A stretch of DNA of 64,000 bases from Flavobacterium orientale (GTDB taxonomy: Bacteria; Bacteroidota; Bacteroidia; Flavobacteriales; Flavobacteriaceae), in NCBI RefSeq assembly GCF_014638005.1, contig NZ_BMFG01000001.1, positions 124,001 to 188,000 on the forward strand, read 5' to 3'. Shown in pieces: positions 1 to 9,917 of the stretch. Numbering within the stretch: position 1 is the stretch's first letter; each line of letters begins with the position of its first letter. The notes beneath the pieces were generated by a model, which was not told the DNA's origin, made no database searches, and was given only the letters and a program-made list of their open reading frames with translations. Both the position numbers and the translations under genes were made by a program.

Positions 1-2
1 TT

Positions 3-533
3 CAAACCAAAACAAATCTAATTTTAGAAGGAAAATGTGTTAGTCATGAAATTGATGTGGTGATCAAACAAAACAATCAAATTGCAATGATTGAATGTAA
101 GTTTCATGGCAGTCAAGATGCTAAAACAGATGTAAAAGTGCCCATGTATATTCTTTCTCGTTTCAATGATTTAAAAGACAAAAAAATACAACTCTTTAAT
201 GAAAATGAAAGTATTGAAAAGTGCTGGATAATTTCTAATAATCGATTTACTGAAGACGCCATCAAATTTGGTTTGTGTTGCGATTTGAATCTTTTAAGTT
301 GGGATTATCCGTTTGAAAATGGTTTAAAAAATAAAATTGACAGTTATCAAATGTATCCTGTAACTTGTTTGACAACTTTAACACGATTAGAAAAAGACAA
401 GTTGTTAATGCAGGACATTATAACGGTGAAGGATTTGATTAAAAAACCAATTTGGTTGTCTAAAATTGGTTTGAGCTCCAATAGAATAAATAACATACTT
501 AAGGAAGCAAACGAATTGTGTAATCATATATAA
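3..533 (+). CDS. PD-(D/E)XK restriction-endonuclease-like protein, 3' part only
   Basis: The reading frame is open to the left edge of the window, so the N-terminus is missing. The visible part starts with a nuclease core: HEIDVV, a short linker, then AMIECKFH. This is the D...ExK pattern of Mrr-like PD-(D/E)XK nucleases. The C-terminal ~45 residues (IITVKDLIKKPIW...GLSSNRINNILKEA) look like a helix-hairpin-helix DNA-binding segment. Bacteroidota have related proteins with an N-terminal ATP-cone domain; whether this one has it cannot be seen. A GTG at 57 lies inside the nuclease motif, so it is unlikely to be the true start. The next gene begins 6 nt downstream, which suggests cotranscription. 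The family call is fairly safe. Biological role (restriction, repair or other) is unknown. Confidence 0.7.
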   Translation, partial: QTKTNLILEGKCVSHEIDVVIKQNNQIAMIECKFHGSQDAKTDVKVPMYILSRFNDLKDKKIQLFNENESIEKCWIISNNRFTEDAIKFGLCCDLNLLSWDYPFENGLKNKIDSYQMYPVTCLTTLTRLEKDKLLMQDIITVKDLIKKPIWLSKIGLSSNRINNILKEANELCNHI

Positions 534-539
534 ATTACT

Positions 540-1895
540 ATGAAAATTCAATTTTTAGGAGGAACAGGAACGGTAACAGGCTCAAAAACACTTATTGAGC
601 ATAATGAACTGCGAATTTTAGTTGATTGCGGGATGTTTCAAGGTGTCAAAGCCTTGCGAGAGCTGAACAGAACACCTTTGGCCGTTGCACCTGCAACCAT
701 AGATTTTGTTTTGCTAACCCACGGTCATCTCGATCACTGTGGTTGGTTGCCATTATTAGTAAAGAATGGATTTAAAGGAAAAATATTTTGTACCGCTCCA
801 ACCAAACAAATTGCAAAATTAATTTTAGCCGATAGTGCCAAAATCCAAGAAGAAGAAGCATCAAAAGCCAATCAGGAGCATTTTTCTAAACACAATCCGG
901 CAGAACCTCTGTATACCGTTACCGATGCAGAGCAAGTAACTTCATTTTTTAGAGTGGTAGAGAAGGACCTGCAAATCCGCCTATCAGAAGATGCCTTTTT
1001 TTCCTTTTTTCAAGCCGGACATATTTTAGGTGCTTGTTCAATTTCGTTGTATGTTGATGGAAAAGAGTTTGTGTTCTCTGGTGATATTGGTCAAGATGAT
1101 GATGTTTTGATGTATCCGCCACAAAAACCGAAATCAGGAGATTTTATATTCTTAGAAAGTACCTATGGTAATAGAATTCATCCTGAAACAGATGTTTATT
1201 TTGAGTTAGAAAATATCATCAATGAAACTGTTGCAAAAGGAGGAAACCTAATTATTCCAAGTTTTGCGGTAGAACGAGCTCAAACGTTAATGTATTTGTT
1301 GTGGCAGTTAAAAAAACAGAATCGAATTCCCGATATCCCTTACATTATTGATACCCCAATGGGAATTAAAGTTATTGATGTGTTTAATGAAAATTTCAAA
1401 TGGCATAAATTAAATCCTCACGAGTGTGAAGAAATGTGTAGCATGTTCACAATGATTTCTGACTTTGAAGATTCTATTGCAGCAATTTATAGTAAACAGC
1501 CTAAAGTTGTAATAGCCGCAAGCGGAATGATTACCGGCGGCAGGGTGTTATCTTATCTTGAAAGATATATTGATAAACCAGAGAACACAGTAATGCTGGT
1601 AGGTTATCAAGCAGAGGGAACGCGTGGTAGAAAACTTTTAGACGGTGATAAAGAAATTAAATTTTTTGGCAAATATTATACTGTAAACGCAAGAGTTGTT
1701 TTGGTTGAAGGACTTTCTGCTCATGGAGATCAAAATGATTTACTAAATTGGTTGAAAGAACTACAAGCTCCACCCAAATTGATTTTTATGGTTCATGGCG
1801 AAAATGAAGCTGCCGATGCCTTACGATTAAAAATAATGGAAACATTTAATTATGACTGTAAAGTGCCACTATTGGGTCAAATTATTGAAGTTTAA
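540..1895 (+). CDS. MBL-fold beta-CASP RNA-processing nuclease (YSH1/CPSF-like)
   Basis: 451 aa, cytoplasmic, full length for the bacterial YSH1-type family. The N-terminal metallo-beta-lactamase half carries the zinc motif THGHLDH near residue 60 and FSGDIG near 180. The beta-CASP half shows SFAVERAQ, ASGMITGGR and GYQAEGTRGR. The C-terminal metal motifs are VEGLSAHGDQ and MVHGE. By family these zinc enzymes act as RNA endo- or exonucleases; the substrate here is not known. The start ATG at 540 opens directly with the canonical MKIQFLGGTGTVTGS strand. It follows the nuclease gene by 6 nt and is probably transcribed with it. Confidence 0.9.
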   Translation: MKIQFLGGTGTVTGSKTLIEHNELRILVDCGMFQGVKALRELNRTPLAVAPATIDFVLLTHGHLDHCGWLPLLVKNGFKGKIFCTAPTKQIAKLILADSAKIQEEEASKANQEHFSKHNPAEPLYTVTDAEQVTSFFRVVEKDLQIRLSEDAFFSFFQAGHILGACSISLYVDGKEFVFSGDIGQDDDVLMYPPQKPKSGDFIFLESTYGNRIHPETDVYFELENIINETVAKGGNLIIPSFAVERAQTLMYLLWQLKKQNRIPDIPYIIDTPMGIKVIDVFNENFKWHKLNPHECEEMCSMFTMISDFEDSIAAIYSKQPKVVIAASGMITGGRVLSYLERYIDKPENTVMLVGYQAEGTRGRKLLDGDKEIKFFGKYYTVNARVVLVEGLSAHGDQNDLLNWLKELQAPPKLIFMVHGENEAADALRLKIMETFNYDCKVPLLGQIIEV

Positions 1896-1917
1896 TTGTT
1901 TTAACATCAAATTACTG

Positions 1918-1945
1918 TTGACTATTTCAAAAAATTGTACTTTTG
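1918..1945 (+). promoter_or_regulatory. Bacteroidota-type promoter for the copper cassette
   Basis: TTG at 1918-1920, a 17-bp spacer, then TACTTTTG at 1938-1945. This matches the Bacteroidota -33 TTG / -7 TAnnTTTG pattern. The -7 box ends only 4 nt before the ATG at 1950, so the transcript should have almost no leader. Confidence 0.65.
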
Positions 1946-1949
1946 TATC

Positions 1950-2366
1950 ATGAGCTTCAAAAAATCCATGAGCTTGTTTTTGGCTATTCACTTATTGGTT
2001 GCTACCAGTGGGCTGGCTTTTAATGTGCATTATTGTGGAGGTGAAATTGCTTCAATATCATCCATTTTTAATTTGGAAGAACCTTGTGAAATGGATGCTC
2101 AGCCTGATGAAAAATCATGTTGTAGTTCTTCTTTTTCCGATCATGATGGTTGTTGTTCTGACGAAACTGTTCAAGCCGATTTTGACGAAATGGTTGTTAG
2201 TCAAATCAACTTTGATTTCTCTTTTGTAGCGTTTCTTTCAGACTATCAACTTCCGGTTTTTGCTGAATTTACAGGAGAAAATAACAAAGAAGAGTTGCAT
2301 TATTATTGTGATTCAAATGCACCTCCGTTATATAAACTCTATTCTCAATTGGTGTTTTACGCCTAA
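1950..2366 (+). CDS. HYC_CC_PP family protein, probable copper-associated envelope protein
   Basis: About 138 aa with an N-terminal signal-like segment (MSFKKSMSLFLAIHLLVATSG). It is followed by the signature HYCGG and then cysteine pairs (EKSCCSSS, DGCCSD). These features define the HYC_CC_PP family, named for its conserved motifs and found in Bacteroidota beside heavy-metal genes. The final PP motif is visible as NAPPLYKLY. The ATG at 1950 is preferred over a TTG 15 nt upstream because the upstream codon lies inside the promoter -7 region. It is followed by a TonB receptor and an HMA-domain protein, which points to copper handling. The biochemical role is inferred only. Confidence 0.7.
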   Translation: MSFKKSMSLFLAIHLLVATSGLAFNVHYCGGEIASISSIFNLEEPCEMDAQPDEKSCCSSSFSDHDGCCSDETVQADFDEMVVSQINFDFSFVAFLSDYQLPVFAEFTGENNKEELHYYCDSNAPPLYKLYSQLVFYA

Positions 2367-2426
2367 TTTTAAATTAAACAGTTCTCACATTTAGTGAATT
2401 ACTTTGTTTAATTTAAAATTTTTTAC

Positions 2427-4661
2427 ATGCAAAAAACCATAATCGTTTTCATCTTTTTACTCACTACAATTTATTCTTTTTCTCAAGAAAAAATAAGCGG
2501 TAAAATTACTTATGAAAACAATCTACCACTTCCCGGTGTAAATATTTATTGGGAAAATACAGAAATAGGTACTGTTACAGACGAAAAAGGGAATTTTTCA
2601 ATTCCTTATTCTTCAGAAAATACGGTCTTAGTTATAAGTTATGTTGGCTTTAAAACTGAAAAAGTCACTGTCATTGAACCTAAATTTGTGACTAAAAATT
2701 TAGAGTTTGACACCACACTTGATGAGGTGACATTAACTAAAGTTAGAAAATCACTTCAAAAAAATTACTTAACTCCGGCAAACGTACAAACTATGACAAG
2801 CAAAGAATTGCTCAAAGCCGCTTGTTGTAATTTGTCTGAAAGTTTTGAAACCAATCCATCAATAGATGTGAATTTTTCGGACGCCGTTTCAGGAAGTCGT
2901 CAAATTAGAATGTTAGGATTGACAAGTCCTTATATTTTGATGACAGAAGAAAATATTCCGGCTATTCGTGGAGCTTCTCAGGCTTACGGACTTTCTTTTG
3001 TGCCCGGAACTTGGGTAGAAAGTATTCAAATTACCAAAGGAGCAGGTTCGGTAGCCAATGGTTTTGAAAGCATTTCAGGTCAAATCAATTATGAAATGAT
3101 AAAACCTCATGATGATATCCCTTTTTTCTTGAATGCTTATGGTTCAACCGATTCACGCTTTGAGTTGAATACGCATTTTAATAGAAAAATATCCGACAAA
3201 TGGTCAACTAGTTTGTTTCTTCACGGAAATGCAAGAGTTTCTAAAAATGACATGAATGATGACGGATTTTTAGATAATCCGATAGGTAAACAAATCAATG
3301 CGATCAATCGTTGGCAATATATCGATGCCGAAAAAGGCTGGGTGAGTTTTATTAATCTTCGTTATATGAATGATGAAAAACAAACCGGTCAAGTAGATTT
3401 TGATCCGGATAGAGATAAAGGGACAACCAATTTTTGGGGTTCAGAAATTAACACGGAAAAGTTAGATGTTTCCTCAAAAATTGGTCGTGTTTCTCCTGAA
3501 ATTCCATGGCGAAGTTTTGGTTTTCAAAATGCATTCAATTATCATAAACAAAATTCGTATTTTGGATTAAATGAATATGATATCACGCAACGTAGTTTTT
3601 ATTCCAATTTGATTTACAATTCGATTATAAGCAATACGTTACACAAATTTGCAACAGGTATTAATTTCACTTATGATCAATTTAGTGAAGTAGTGAATGC
3701 AACTGATTTTAGTAGAATTGACAATTCCATCGGAACTTTTTTCGAATACACCTATTGCAATGATGACGATTTGAGTTATGTTTTAGGCGGTCGAATTGAT
3801 TATCACAATCGTTTAGGAGTTTTTATTACGCCAAGAGCTCATTTGCGTTACAAACCTTTTGAAAAAACCACTTTCAGAGTTTCTGCCGGAAGAGGGAAAA
3901 GAAGTGCTAATATTTTTGCCGAAAACCAACAACTTTTTGCGTCATCTCGTCAATTTCAAATTTTAGATACTAACGGAAAAATTTACGGATTAGATGCTGA
4001 AATTGCATGGAATTATGGCGTTAGTTTTTTACAAGGATTTAAGCTGTTTGGAAAAGATGCCGAATTTTCAGTAGATTTTTATCGAACCGATTTTCAAAAC
4101 CAAGCCATTGTTGATGTGGATAATAGTCCGCAACAAGTACTTTTTTATAATCTTGACGGAAAATCGTTTGCCAATAGTTTGCAAGTAGATTTGAGTTATG
4201 AATTTTCAACGCATTTCAACATTAGAACAGCTTATAAATATTATGATGTTCAAACAGATTACACGATTGGTTTAGTAGAAAGACCTTTGCAAGCCAAACA
4301 TCGTTTTTTCACAAACATTGCTTATGAAACACATGTGAAAGATAACGGGCAACAATGGAAATTTGATTTTACCTATAATTGGATGGGAAAACAACGTTTG
4401 CCACGAACACAAACTAACCCGGAGGAATATCGATTAAAAGAATTTACAAATCCTTTTTCGGTGATGAATGCACAGGTTACCAAAACATTTTCTAGAACTT
4501 TTGAAGTCTATGTGGGAGCCGAAAACTTTGGAAATTACCAACAAAAAAATGCAATTTTAGGAAGCAACGATCCTTTTGGTGCGTATTTTGATAGTTCAAT
4601 GGTATATGCTCCGGTTTTTGGTGCGATGTATTATGCCGGATTACGATTTAAAATTCAATAA
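2427..4661 (+). CDS. TonB-dependent receptor, probable copper/metal-linked
   Basis: 744 aa outer-membrane receptor. Signal peptide MQKTIIVFIFLLTTIYSFSQ, then a carboxypeptidase-like regulatory domain (about residues 22-95, ending in ISYVGFKTEKV). The plug domain spans about residues 100-215 (RQIRMLGL, ITKGAGSVANGFESISGQINYE) and a long beta-barrel ends in AGLRFKIQ. The plug begins with an unusual LKAACCNLSESF segment whose paired cysteines might touch metal. It lies between the HYC_CC_PP gene and an HMA-domain gene, so its substrate may be copper or a copper chelate; this is inference from context. The gap to the next gene is 36 nt, consistent with one operon. The barrel sequence alone does not identify the ligand. 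Confidence 0.85.
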   Translation: MQKTIIVFIFLLTTIYSFSQEKISGKITYENNLPLPGVNIYWENTEIGTVTDEKGNFSIPYSSENTVLVISYVGFKTEKVTVIEPKFVTKNLEFDTTLDEVTLTKVRKSLQKNYLTPANVQTMTSKELLKAACCNLSESFETNPSIDVNFSDAVSGSRQIRMLGLTSPYILMTEENIPAIRGASQAYGLSFVPGTWVESIQITKGAGSVANGFESISGQINYEMIKPHDDIPFFLNAYGSTDSRFELNTHFNRKISDKWSTSLFLHGNARVSKNDMNDDGFLDNPIGKQINAINRWQYIDAEKGWVSFINLRYMNDEKQTGQVDFDPDRDKGTTNFWGSEINTEKLDVSSKIGRVSPEIPWRSFGFQNAFNYHKQNSYFGLNEYDITQRSFYSNLIYNSIISNTLHKFATGINFTYDQFSEVVNATDFSRIDNSIGTFFEYTYCNDDDLSYVLGGRIDYHNRLGVFITPRAHLRYKPFEKTTFRVSAGRGKRSANIFAENQQLFASSRQFQILDTNGKIYGLDAEIAWNYGVSFLQGFKLFGKDAEFSVDFYRTDFQNQAIVDVDNSPQQVLFYNLDGKSFANSLQVDLSYEFSTHFNIRTAYKYYDVQTDYTIGLVERPLQAKHRFFTNIAYETHVKDNGQQWKFDFTYNWMGKQRLPRTQTNPEEYRLKEFTNPFSVMNAQVTKTFSRTFEVYVGAENFGNYQQKNAILGSNDPFGAYFDSSMVYAPVFGAMYYAGLRFKIQ

Positions 4662-4697
4662 CAATCTCAAAAATCAATAAAAATATCAATATTAAAA

Positions 4698-5042
4698 ATG
4701 AAAAAAATAATTTTACTACTGATGATATCTTTCTTAGGAATTTCAGTTCAAGCTCAAGAGAAGAAAAATAAAAATGCTAAATACGATATCGAAGTAAATG
4801 GCAATTGTGATATGTGTAAAAAACGTATTGAAAAGGCTGCATTGTCTGTAAAAGGTGTTAAATCGGCCACATGGCATATTGATCATCATGATTTGCATTT
4901 AATCTTAGATGAAACCAAATGTTCGATTGATCAAGTTCACGAGGCAGTAGCAAAAGTGGGTCACGATACTGATAAAGTAAAAGCAAAAGATGAAGTTTAT
5001 AATGACCTTCATGGATGTTGCTTATATGAGAGAAAAGAATAA
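4698..5042 (+). CDS. Periplasmic heavy-metal-associated (HMA) domain protein
   Basis: 114 aa. A signal peptide (MKKIILLLMISFLGISVQAQ) is followed by one HMA fold of about 70 residues. The metal-binding motif is NGNCDMCKKRIE, a CxxC as in CopZ/Atx1-like copper carriers. Several histidines follow (HIDHHDLHL) and the C-terminus has HGCCLYE, so extra metal ligands are possible. Most HMA chaperones are cytoplasmic; this one appears exported, so it would bind metal in the periplasm. Position directly after the TonB receptor suggests it receives or buffers metal brought in by that receptor. Cu(I) is the most likely ion by family, not proven here. Confidence 0.85.
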   Translation: MKKIILLLMISFLGISVQAQEKKNKNAKYDIEVNGNCDMCKKRIEKAALSVKGVKSATWHIDHHDLHLILDETKCSIDQVHEAVAKVGHDTDKVKAKDEVYNDLHGCCLYERKE

Positions 5043-5061
5043 AAATCTAAAATGACCGGTT

Positions 5062-5808
5062 ATGAGGGTTAATTGGATTACGAAAAGTGTTCTATTTTGT
5101 GTTTTTTTATCTTGTTTTATTGAGATGAATTCTCAAAATAAAAATGAAGATCAAGCCAATTGGTTTGCATACGTTGGTCAGATTAAGGTTCAAGAAAAAG
5201 TTGGAATTCATGTCGAAGCTCAGTTTAGACTTGATGATAACCTAAATTATAGCCGTCAAAATTTATTTAGGATTGGAGGCGTTTATCATGTCAATTCAAA
5301 GTTAAACCTAGCTTTAGGATATGGTCTGATAAATACTTATAGTCCAACTTTTGATGATTATTTTGGTGAAAACAGAATTTGGCAACAACTTATTTACAAC
5401 CATAATTGGAAGGAAAATAAGAACCTAATGAATCATCGATTTAGAGTCGAACAACGATTTGTGGATCGATTGGGAATGGTTAATCAAAACACAGAAGTTA
5501 TCGCAACAAATTATCAAAACAGATTTCGATATTTGAACAGAAATTTGATTCATTTAACAGATTTTAAAAACTCTAATAATACCTTATATGGAATAATTCA
5601 ATCAGAAGTATTTTTAAATATTGGGCAAAATAAAGTTAATTCCAAATTCTTTGATCAAAACCGATTTTTCACTGGATTAGGTATTCATTTTAAAGAACAG
5701 ACTCGAATTGAATTGGGTTATATGAATCATTATTTAAATCCAAGTACAACCAATGATATCATGAATCATACAATGTCGTTTTCAATTTTGCAAAATTTGA
5801 GCATTTAA
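5062..5808 (+). CDS. DUF2490 outer-membrane beta-barrel protein
   Basis: 248 aa. Signal peptide (VLFCVFLSCFIEMNSQ) followed by alternating amphipathic strands rich in aromatic residues. It contains the DUF2490 hallmark pattern (WFAYVGQIKV, NRIWQQLIYNHNW, NHRFRVEQRFV) and ends ...FSILQNLSI. It begins 19 nt after the HMA gene, so it is probably the last gene of the copper cassette. DUF2490 proteins are predicted small outer-membrane barrels without a known function. A strong hairpin terminator follows. Confidence 0.75.
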   Translation: MRVNWITKSVLFCVFLSCFIEMNSQNKNEDQANWFAYVGQIKVQEKVGIHVEAQFRLDDNLNYSRQNLFRIGGVYHVNSKLNLALGYGLINTYSPTFDDYFGENRIWQQLIYNHNWKENKNLMNHRFRVEQRFVDRLGMVNQNTEVIATNYQNRFRYLNRNLIHLTDFKNSNNTLYGIIQSEVFLNIGQNKVNSKFFDQNRFFTGLGIHFKEQTRIELGYMNHYLNPSTTNDIMNHTMSFSILQNLSI

Positions 5809-5815
5809 TAAAAAC

Positions 5816-5850
5816 AAAAATCCGTCACGAATTTCTTCATGACGGATTTT
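5816..5850. terminator. Bidirectional intrinsic terminator between DUF2490 and groL
   Basis: Seven-bp stem TCCGTCA (5821-5827) with TGACGGA (5840-5846). An A-run lies on the left and a T-run on the right, so it can stop transcription from both convergent genes. Confidence 0.85.
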
Positions 5851-5881
5851 TTATTTTAAGATTAGACTAATTACTGAGATA

Positions 5882-7522
<1,641 letters not shown>

Positions 7523-7562
7523 CTATTTAATTTATTTGATTTTTTTTAATCTTTCTATTTTA

Positions 7563-7838
7563 TTATACGATTGCAAGAATATCATCTTCTCTCATAATAA
7601 GGTAATCTTTGCCTTCCAACTTTAATTCGGTTCCGGCATATTTTCCATATAAAACGGTGTCACCAACTTTTACAGTCATAGTGTGGTCTTTTTTTCCATT
7701 ACCAACTGCCACAACAATTCCTTTTTGTGGTTTTTCTTTGGCAGTGTCAGGAATAATAATTCCTGAGGCTGTAGTTGTTTCGGCCGCAGCCGGTTCCACT
7801 AAAACGCGGTCTGAAAGGGGTTTAATGTTTACTGACAT
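7563..7838 (-). CDS. groES: Co-chaperonin GroES
   Basis: 91 aa, usual length. Sequence shows [12 protein letters not shown] at the start, the mobile-loop region [17 protein letters not shown], and the C-terminal [24 protein letters not shown]. It caps the GroEL ring. First gene of the groES-groL operon. The leader of about 100 nt between it and the secG terminator must hold the promoter, but I could not assign a convincing -7 box there. Confidence 0.97.
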   Translation of the reverse strand: MSVNIKPLSDRVLVEPAAAETTTASGIIIPDTAKEKPQKGIVVAVGNGKKDHTMTVKVGDTVLYGKYAGTELKLEGKDYLIMREDDILAIV

Positions 7839-7932
7839 AAAATATATTTTTTAATTAAATTAAATTTGTTGTTTTACTAATAGTCAGAAATTATGCCATA
7901 GGTTTCGAACTGACATTATTTCAGTATGTACT

Positions 7933-7962
7933 AAAAAAAAATCCCGAAAAAAATTCGGGATT
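7933..7962 (-). terminator. Intrinsic terminator after secG
   Basis: Stem ATCCCGA (7941-7947) with TCGGGAT (7955-7961). On the minus strand it is followed by a run of T, as expected for secG transcription ending before groES. Confidence 0.85.
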
Positions 7963-7983
7963 AGATATTTGTATAATTTTTAA

Positions 7984-8337
7984 TTATTGATTTGTTTCAG
8001 AACTTGCTTCACCTTCAGCCGGAGTAGGAGTTGCAGCTGGAGTCAAAGGTTGTTGAACCGGAGCAGCAACAGGAGTTGCGGCACCTTTGTCAATTGTAAT
8101 GTTATTTGTTTGACCAAAATCACTTAAACTTGATAATAAAATTAAAACTATTAATACGATACCAAGTGTCCAAGTACTTTTATCTAAAAAGTCTGTAGTT
8201 TTTTGAACGCCACCTAATTGTTGTGTTCCACCAAACGAAGAAGATAAACCGCCACCTTTAGGATTTTGAACCATAATTACTATGATAAGTAAAACACAAA
8301 CTACTGTTATTAAAAATAAGAAAATTGAGAAACTCAT
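7984..8337 (-). CDS. secG: Preprotein translocase subunit SecG
   Basis: 117 aa inner-membrane protein. Two membrane segments are visible: residues 3-23 (FLFLITVVCVLLIIVIMV) and about 55-75 (LGIVLIVLILLSSL). Between them lies the conserved SecG loop NPKGGGLSSSFGGTQQLGG. The Pro/Ala-rich C-terminal tail (about 35 residues) is common in Bacteroidota SecG. It is an accessory subunit of SecYEG in Sec export. It starts 2 nt after the stop of the TPR gene, so the two are probably translated from one message. Confidence 0.93.
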   Translation of the reverse strand: MSFSIFLFLITVVCVLLIIVIMVQNPKGGGLSSSFGGTQQLGGVQKTTDFLDKSTWTLGIVLIVLILLSSLSDFGQTNNITIDKGAATPVAAPVQQPLTPAATPTPAEGEASSETNQ

Positions 8338-8339
8338 TG

Positions 8340-9338
8340 TTATTGATTATTTTGTTGTAAAATTTTTATGTCCTTAATTCGGTCTGCAAAGAAAATACTT
8401 TTTTCTGGATATTTCAAAATTAATATTTCATAGGCTTGAATTGCCTTTTGATATTTTTTTTGTTCCAAATAAACACGTGCCAAAGTTTCAGTCATCAACT
8501 GCGTATTTTCACTTGATTCTACAGCAATTGTGGCTTTTTCAACGACATCTTTTGCGGGCGTAATTTTTGGGTTTGATTCTATAAATTTATCTATTAATTC
8601 TATTTTTTTCTTTTTAGAATTGGATTCTTTTTTTATCTCAGGAGTTGCTTCCGTTGTTGGTTTTATGCTCAAAGCACAACTTTCTGTCCTGTTAATAGGT
8701 TGTATTTTTGTGATTTGAAGCCATTCTTCAAACGAATGCTTTTCATTTTGAGAAAATGCAATTGGTTTTCCAATTTCCAGTTTGTCTTCAATTTCAATTG
8801 CTTCTGAATGAGTTGCAGCTGGTGTGTTTCGGTCTTCAATAATTTCTAATTCTACTTCATTAGAAATACTTTTTTCTTCAAACGCTTCAAACTCTTCTGT
8901 TTCTTCAGGAATTATAGCTAAGTCTTCTGAAAAGGTGTCTTCTGTACTGATTTCAACATTTTCAATTTCAACTTCAATGATTTTTTTAACTTCTTCTTTT
9001 TGAATTGAATTTTCAGATGCAACTAGGAGTTCACTATCATTAACAATTATATCTTGTAATTCAGCTAATTTTCGCTCGTAGATGTCTTTTTCAATAATGG
9101 TGAATTCGTCAGAAGTAATAAAATCAAAAAGTACACTTCTGTCTGAGGTATGAGCTGCTGTATGTTTTAATGCGAAATTATATTTGTAACTATCTTGGTT
9201 GTAAAGTCCTTTTAAATATAAGGCTCTGGCACTCTGAAAATAGGGAAAGTTATCTAATACAGCCTCTAATGCTTTTGCTTGTTTTTCATTTATAGCATTA
9301 GGATTGTTAAGTAGATATGTGTATTCAGATAGATTCAA
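8340..9338 (-). CDS. Tetratricopeptide-type protein upstream of secG
   Basis: 332 aa, no signal peptide or membrane segment seen. The N-terminal ~90 residues form a conserved flavobacterial module (NEKQAKALEAVLDNFPYFQSARALYLKGL). A long acidic, low-complexity middle (about 95-200) is followed by a Lys-rich stretch. The C-terminal ~60 residues look like two TPR helices (MTETLARVYLEQKKYQKAIQAYEILILKYPEKS). TPR repeats bind other proteins; the partner is unknown. The tight spacing to secG suggests coexpression but does not prove a role in secretion. Confidence 0.65.
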   Translation of the reverse strand: MNLSEYTYLLNNPNAINEKQAKALEAVLDNFPYFQSARALYLKGLYNQDSYKYNFALKHTAAHTSDRSVLFDFITSDEFTIIEKDIYERKLAELQDIIVNDSELLVASENSIQKEEVKKIIEVEIENVEISTEDTFSEDLAIIPEETEEFEAFEEKSISNEVELEIIEDRNTPAATHSEAIEIEDKLEIGKPIAFSQNEKHSFEEWLQITKIQPINRTESCALSIKPTTEATPEIKKESNSKKKKIELIDKFIESNPKITPAKDVVEKATIAVESSENTQLMTETLARVYLEQKKYQKAIQAYEILILKYPEKSIFFADRIKDIKILQQNNQ

Positions 9339-9406
9339 AGTGATGTATTTAGCTTACAAACAAAGATAGTTTTTTTTAACAAAATTGAATAAAAAATTAA
9401 AATGAT

Positions 9407-9913
9407 TTACCATTTAGCCAAAGAAGCATTGAAAATATCTTGTGTAATCCTCTCAAACAATTCGTCTTTTGCTGCTTGAAGCGTGGTTCCAATTAATTGT
9501 TGATTGGCAGGATAATCATAAAAAAAAGAAAAGGTTTTATCAAAATCGTCTTCTTCTTTTTTTGTGTTGGTAAATTTTACTCTAACATTCATTGTTACTC
9601 GGTTTTGAGCAGCACGCTGGTCGGCTGTTGCAGTCATTGGCGAAATTCTAAAGGAAGTAATTTCACCTTCATAAATTAAATCACCTCCCGATGTAGTAAG
9701 GTTTAAGTTCGTTTGATTTTGAATTAAATCTTGCAATGCTAGCGTAAAATCTCTTTCTATTCCCGGCTCAATTAATTCGGCATTATTTTGAAAATAATTT
9801 ACCTGAAATGTTTCTGCATCAATTTTTCCTGTTCCTGTGAAGTTGTAATATTTACAACTGTTTATTGAGATAATTGCTATTAGAAATAGACCGTATTTGA
9901 TTATTTTTTTCAT
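9407..9913 (-). CDS. LptE-family lipoprotein
   Basis: 168 aa from the ATG at 9913; an upstream TTG start would overlap the previous gene and is not favoured. The N-terminus MKKIIKYGLFLIAIISINSC is a lipoprotein signal with a lipobox Cys. The body (YNFTGTGKIDAETFQVNYF, then RDFTLALQDLIQNQTNL, and a C-terminal DIFNASLAKW) matches the Bacteroidota LptE family. LptE plugs the LptD barrel in the outer membrane and helps place LPS. It starts 5 nt after the sigma-54 activator, so it is likely in that operon. Confidence 0.8.
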   Translation of the reverse strand: MKKIIKYGLFLIAIISINSCKYYNFTGTGKIDAETFQVNYFQNNAELIEPGIERDFTLALQDLIQNQTNLNLTTSGGDLIYEGEITSFRISPMTATADQRAAQNRVTMNVRVKFTNTKKEEDDFDKTFSFFYDYPANQQLIGTTLQAAKDELFERITQDIFNASLAKW

Positions 9914-9917
9914 GTTT

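Noticed and set aside
7839..7932. CIRCE or other heat-shock operator upstream of groES
   Set aside because: TTAGCACTC-N9-GAGTGCTAA is absent. Short GTCAG/CTGAC matches are too weak to support an operator.
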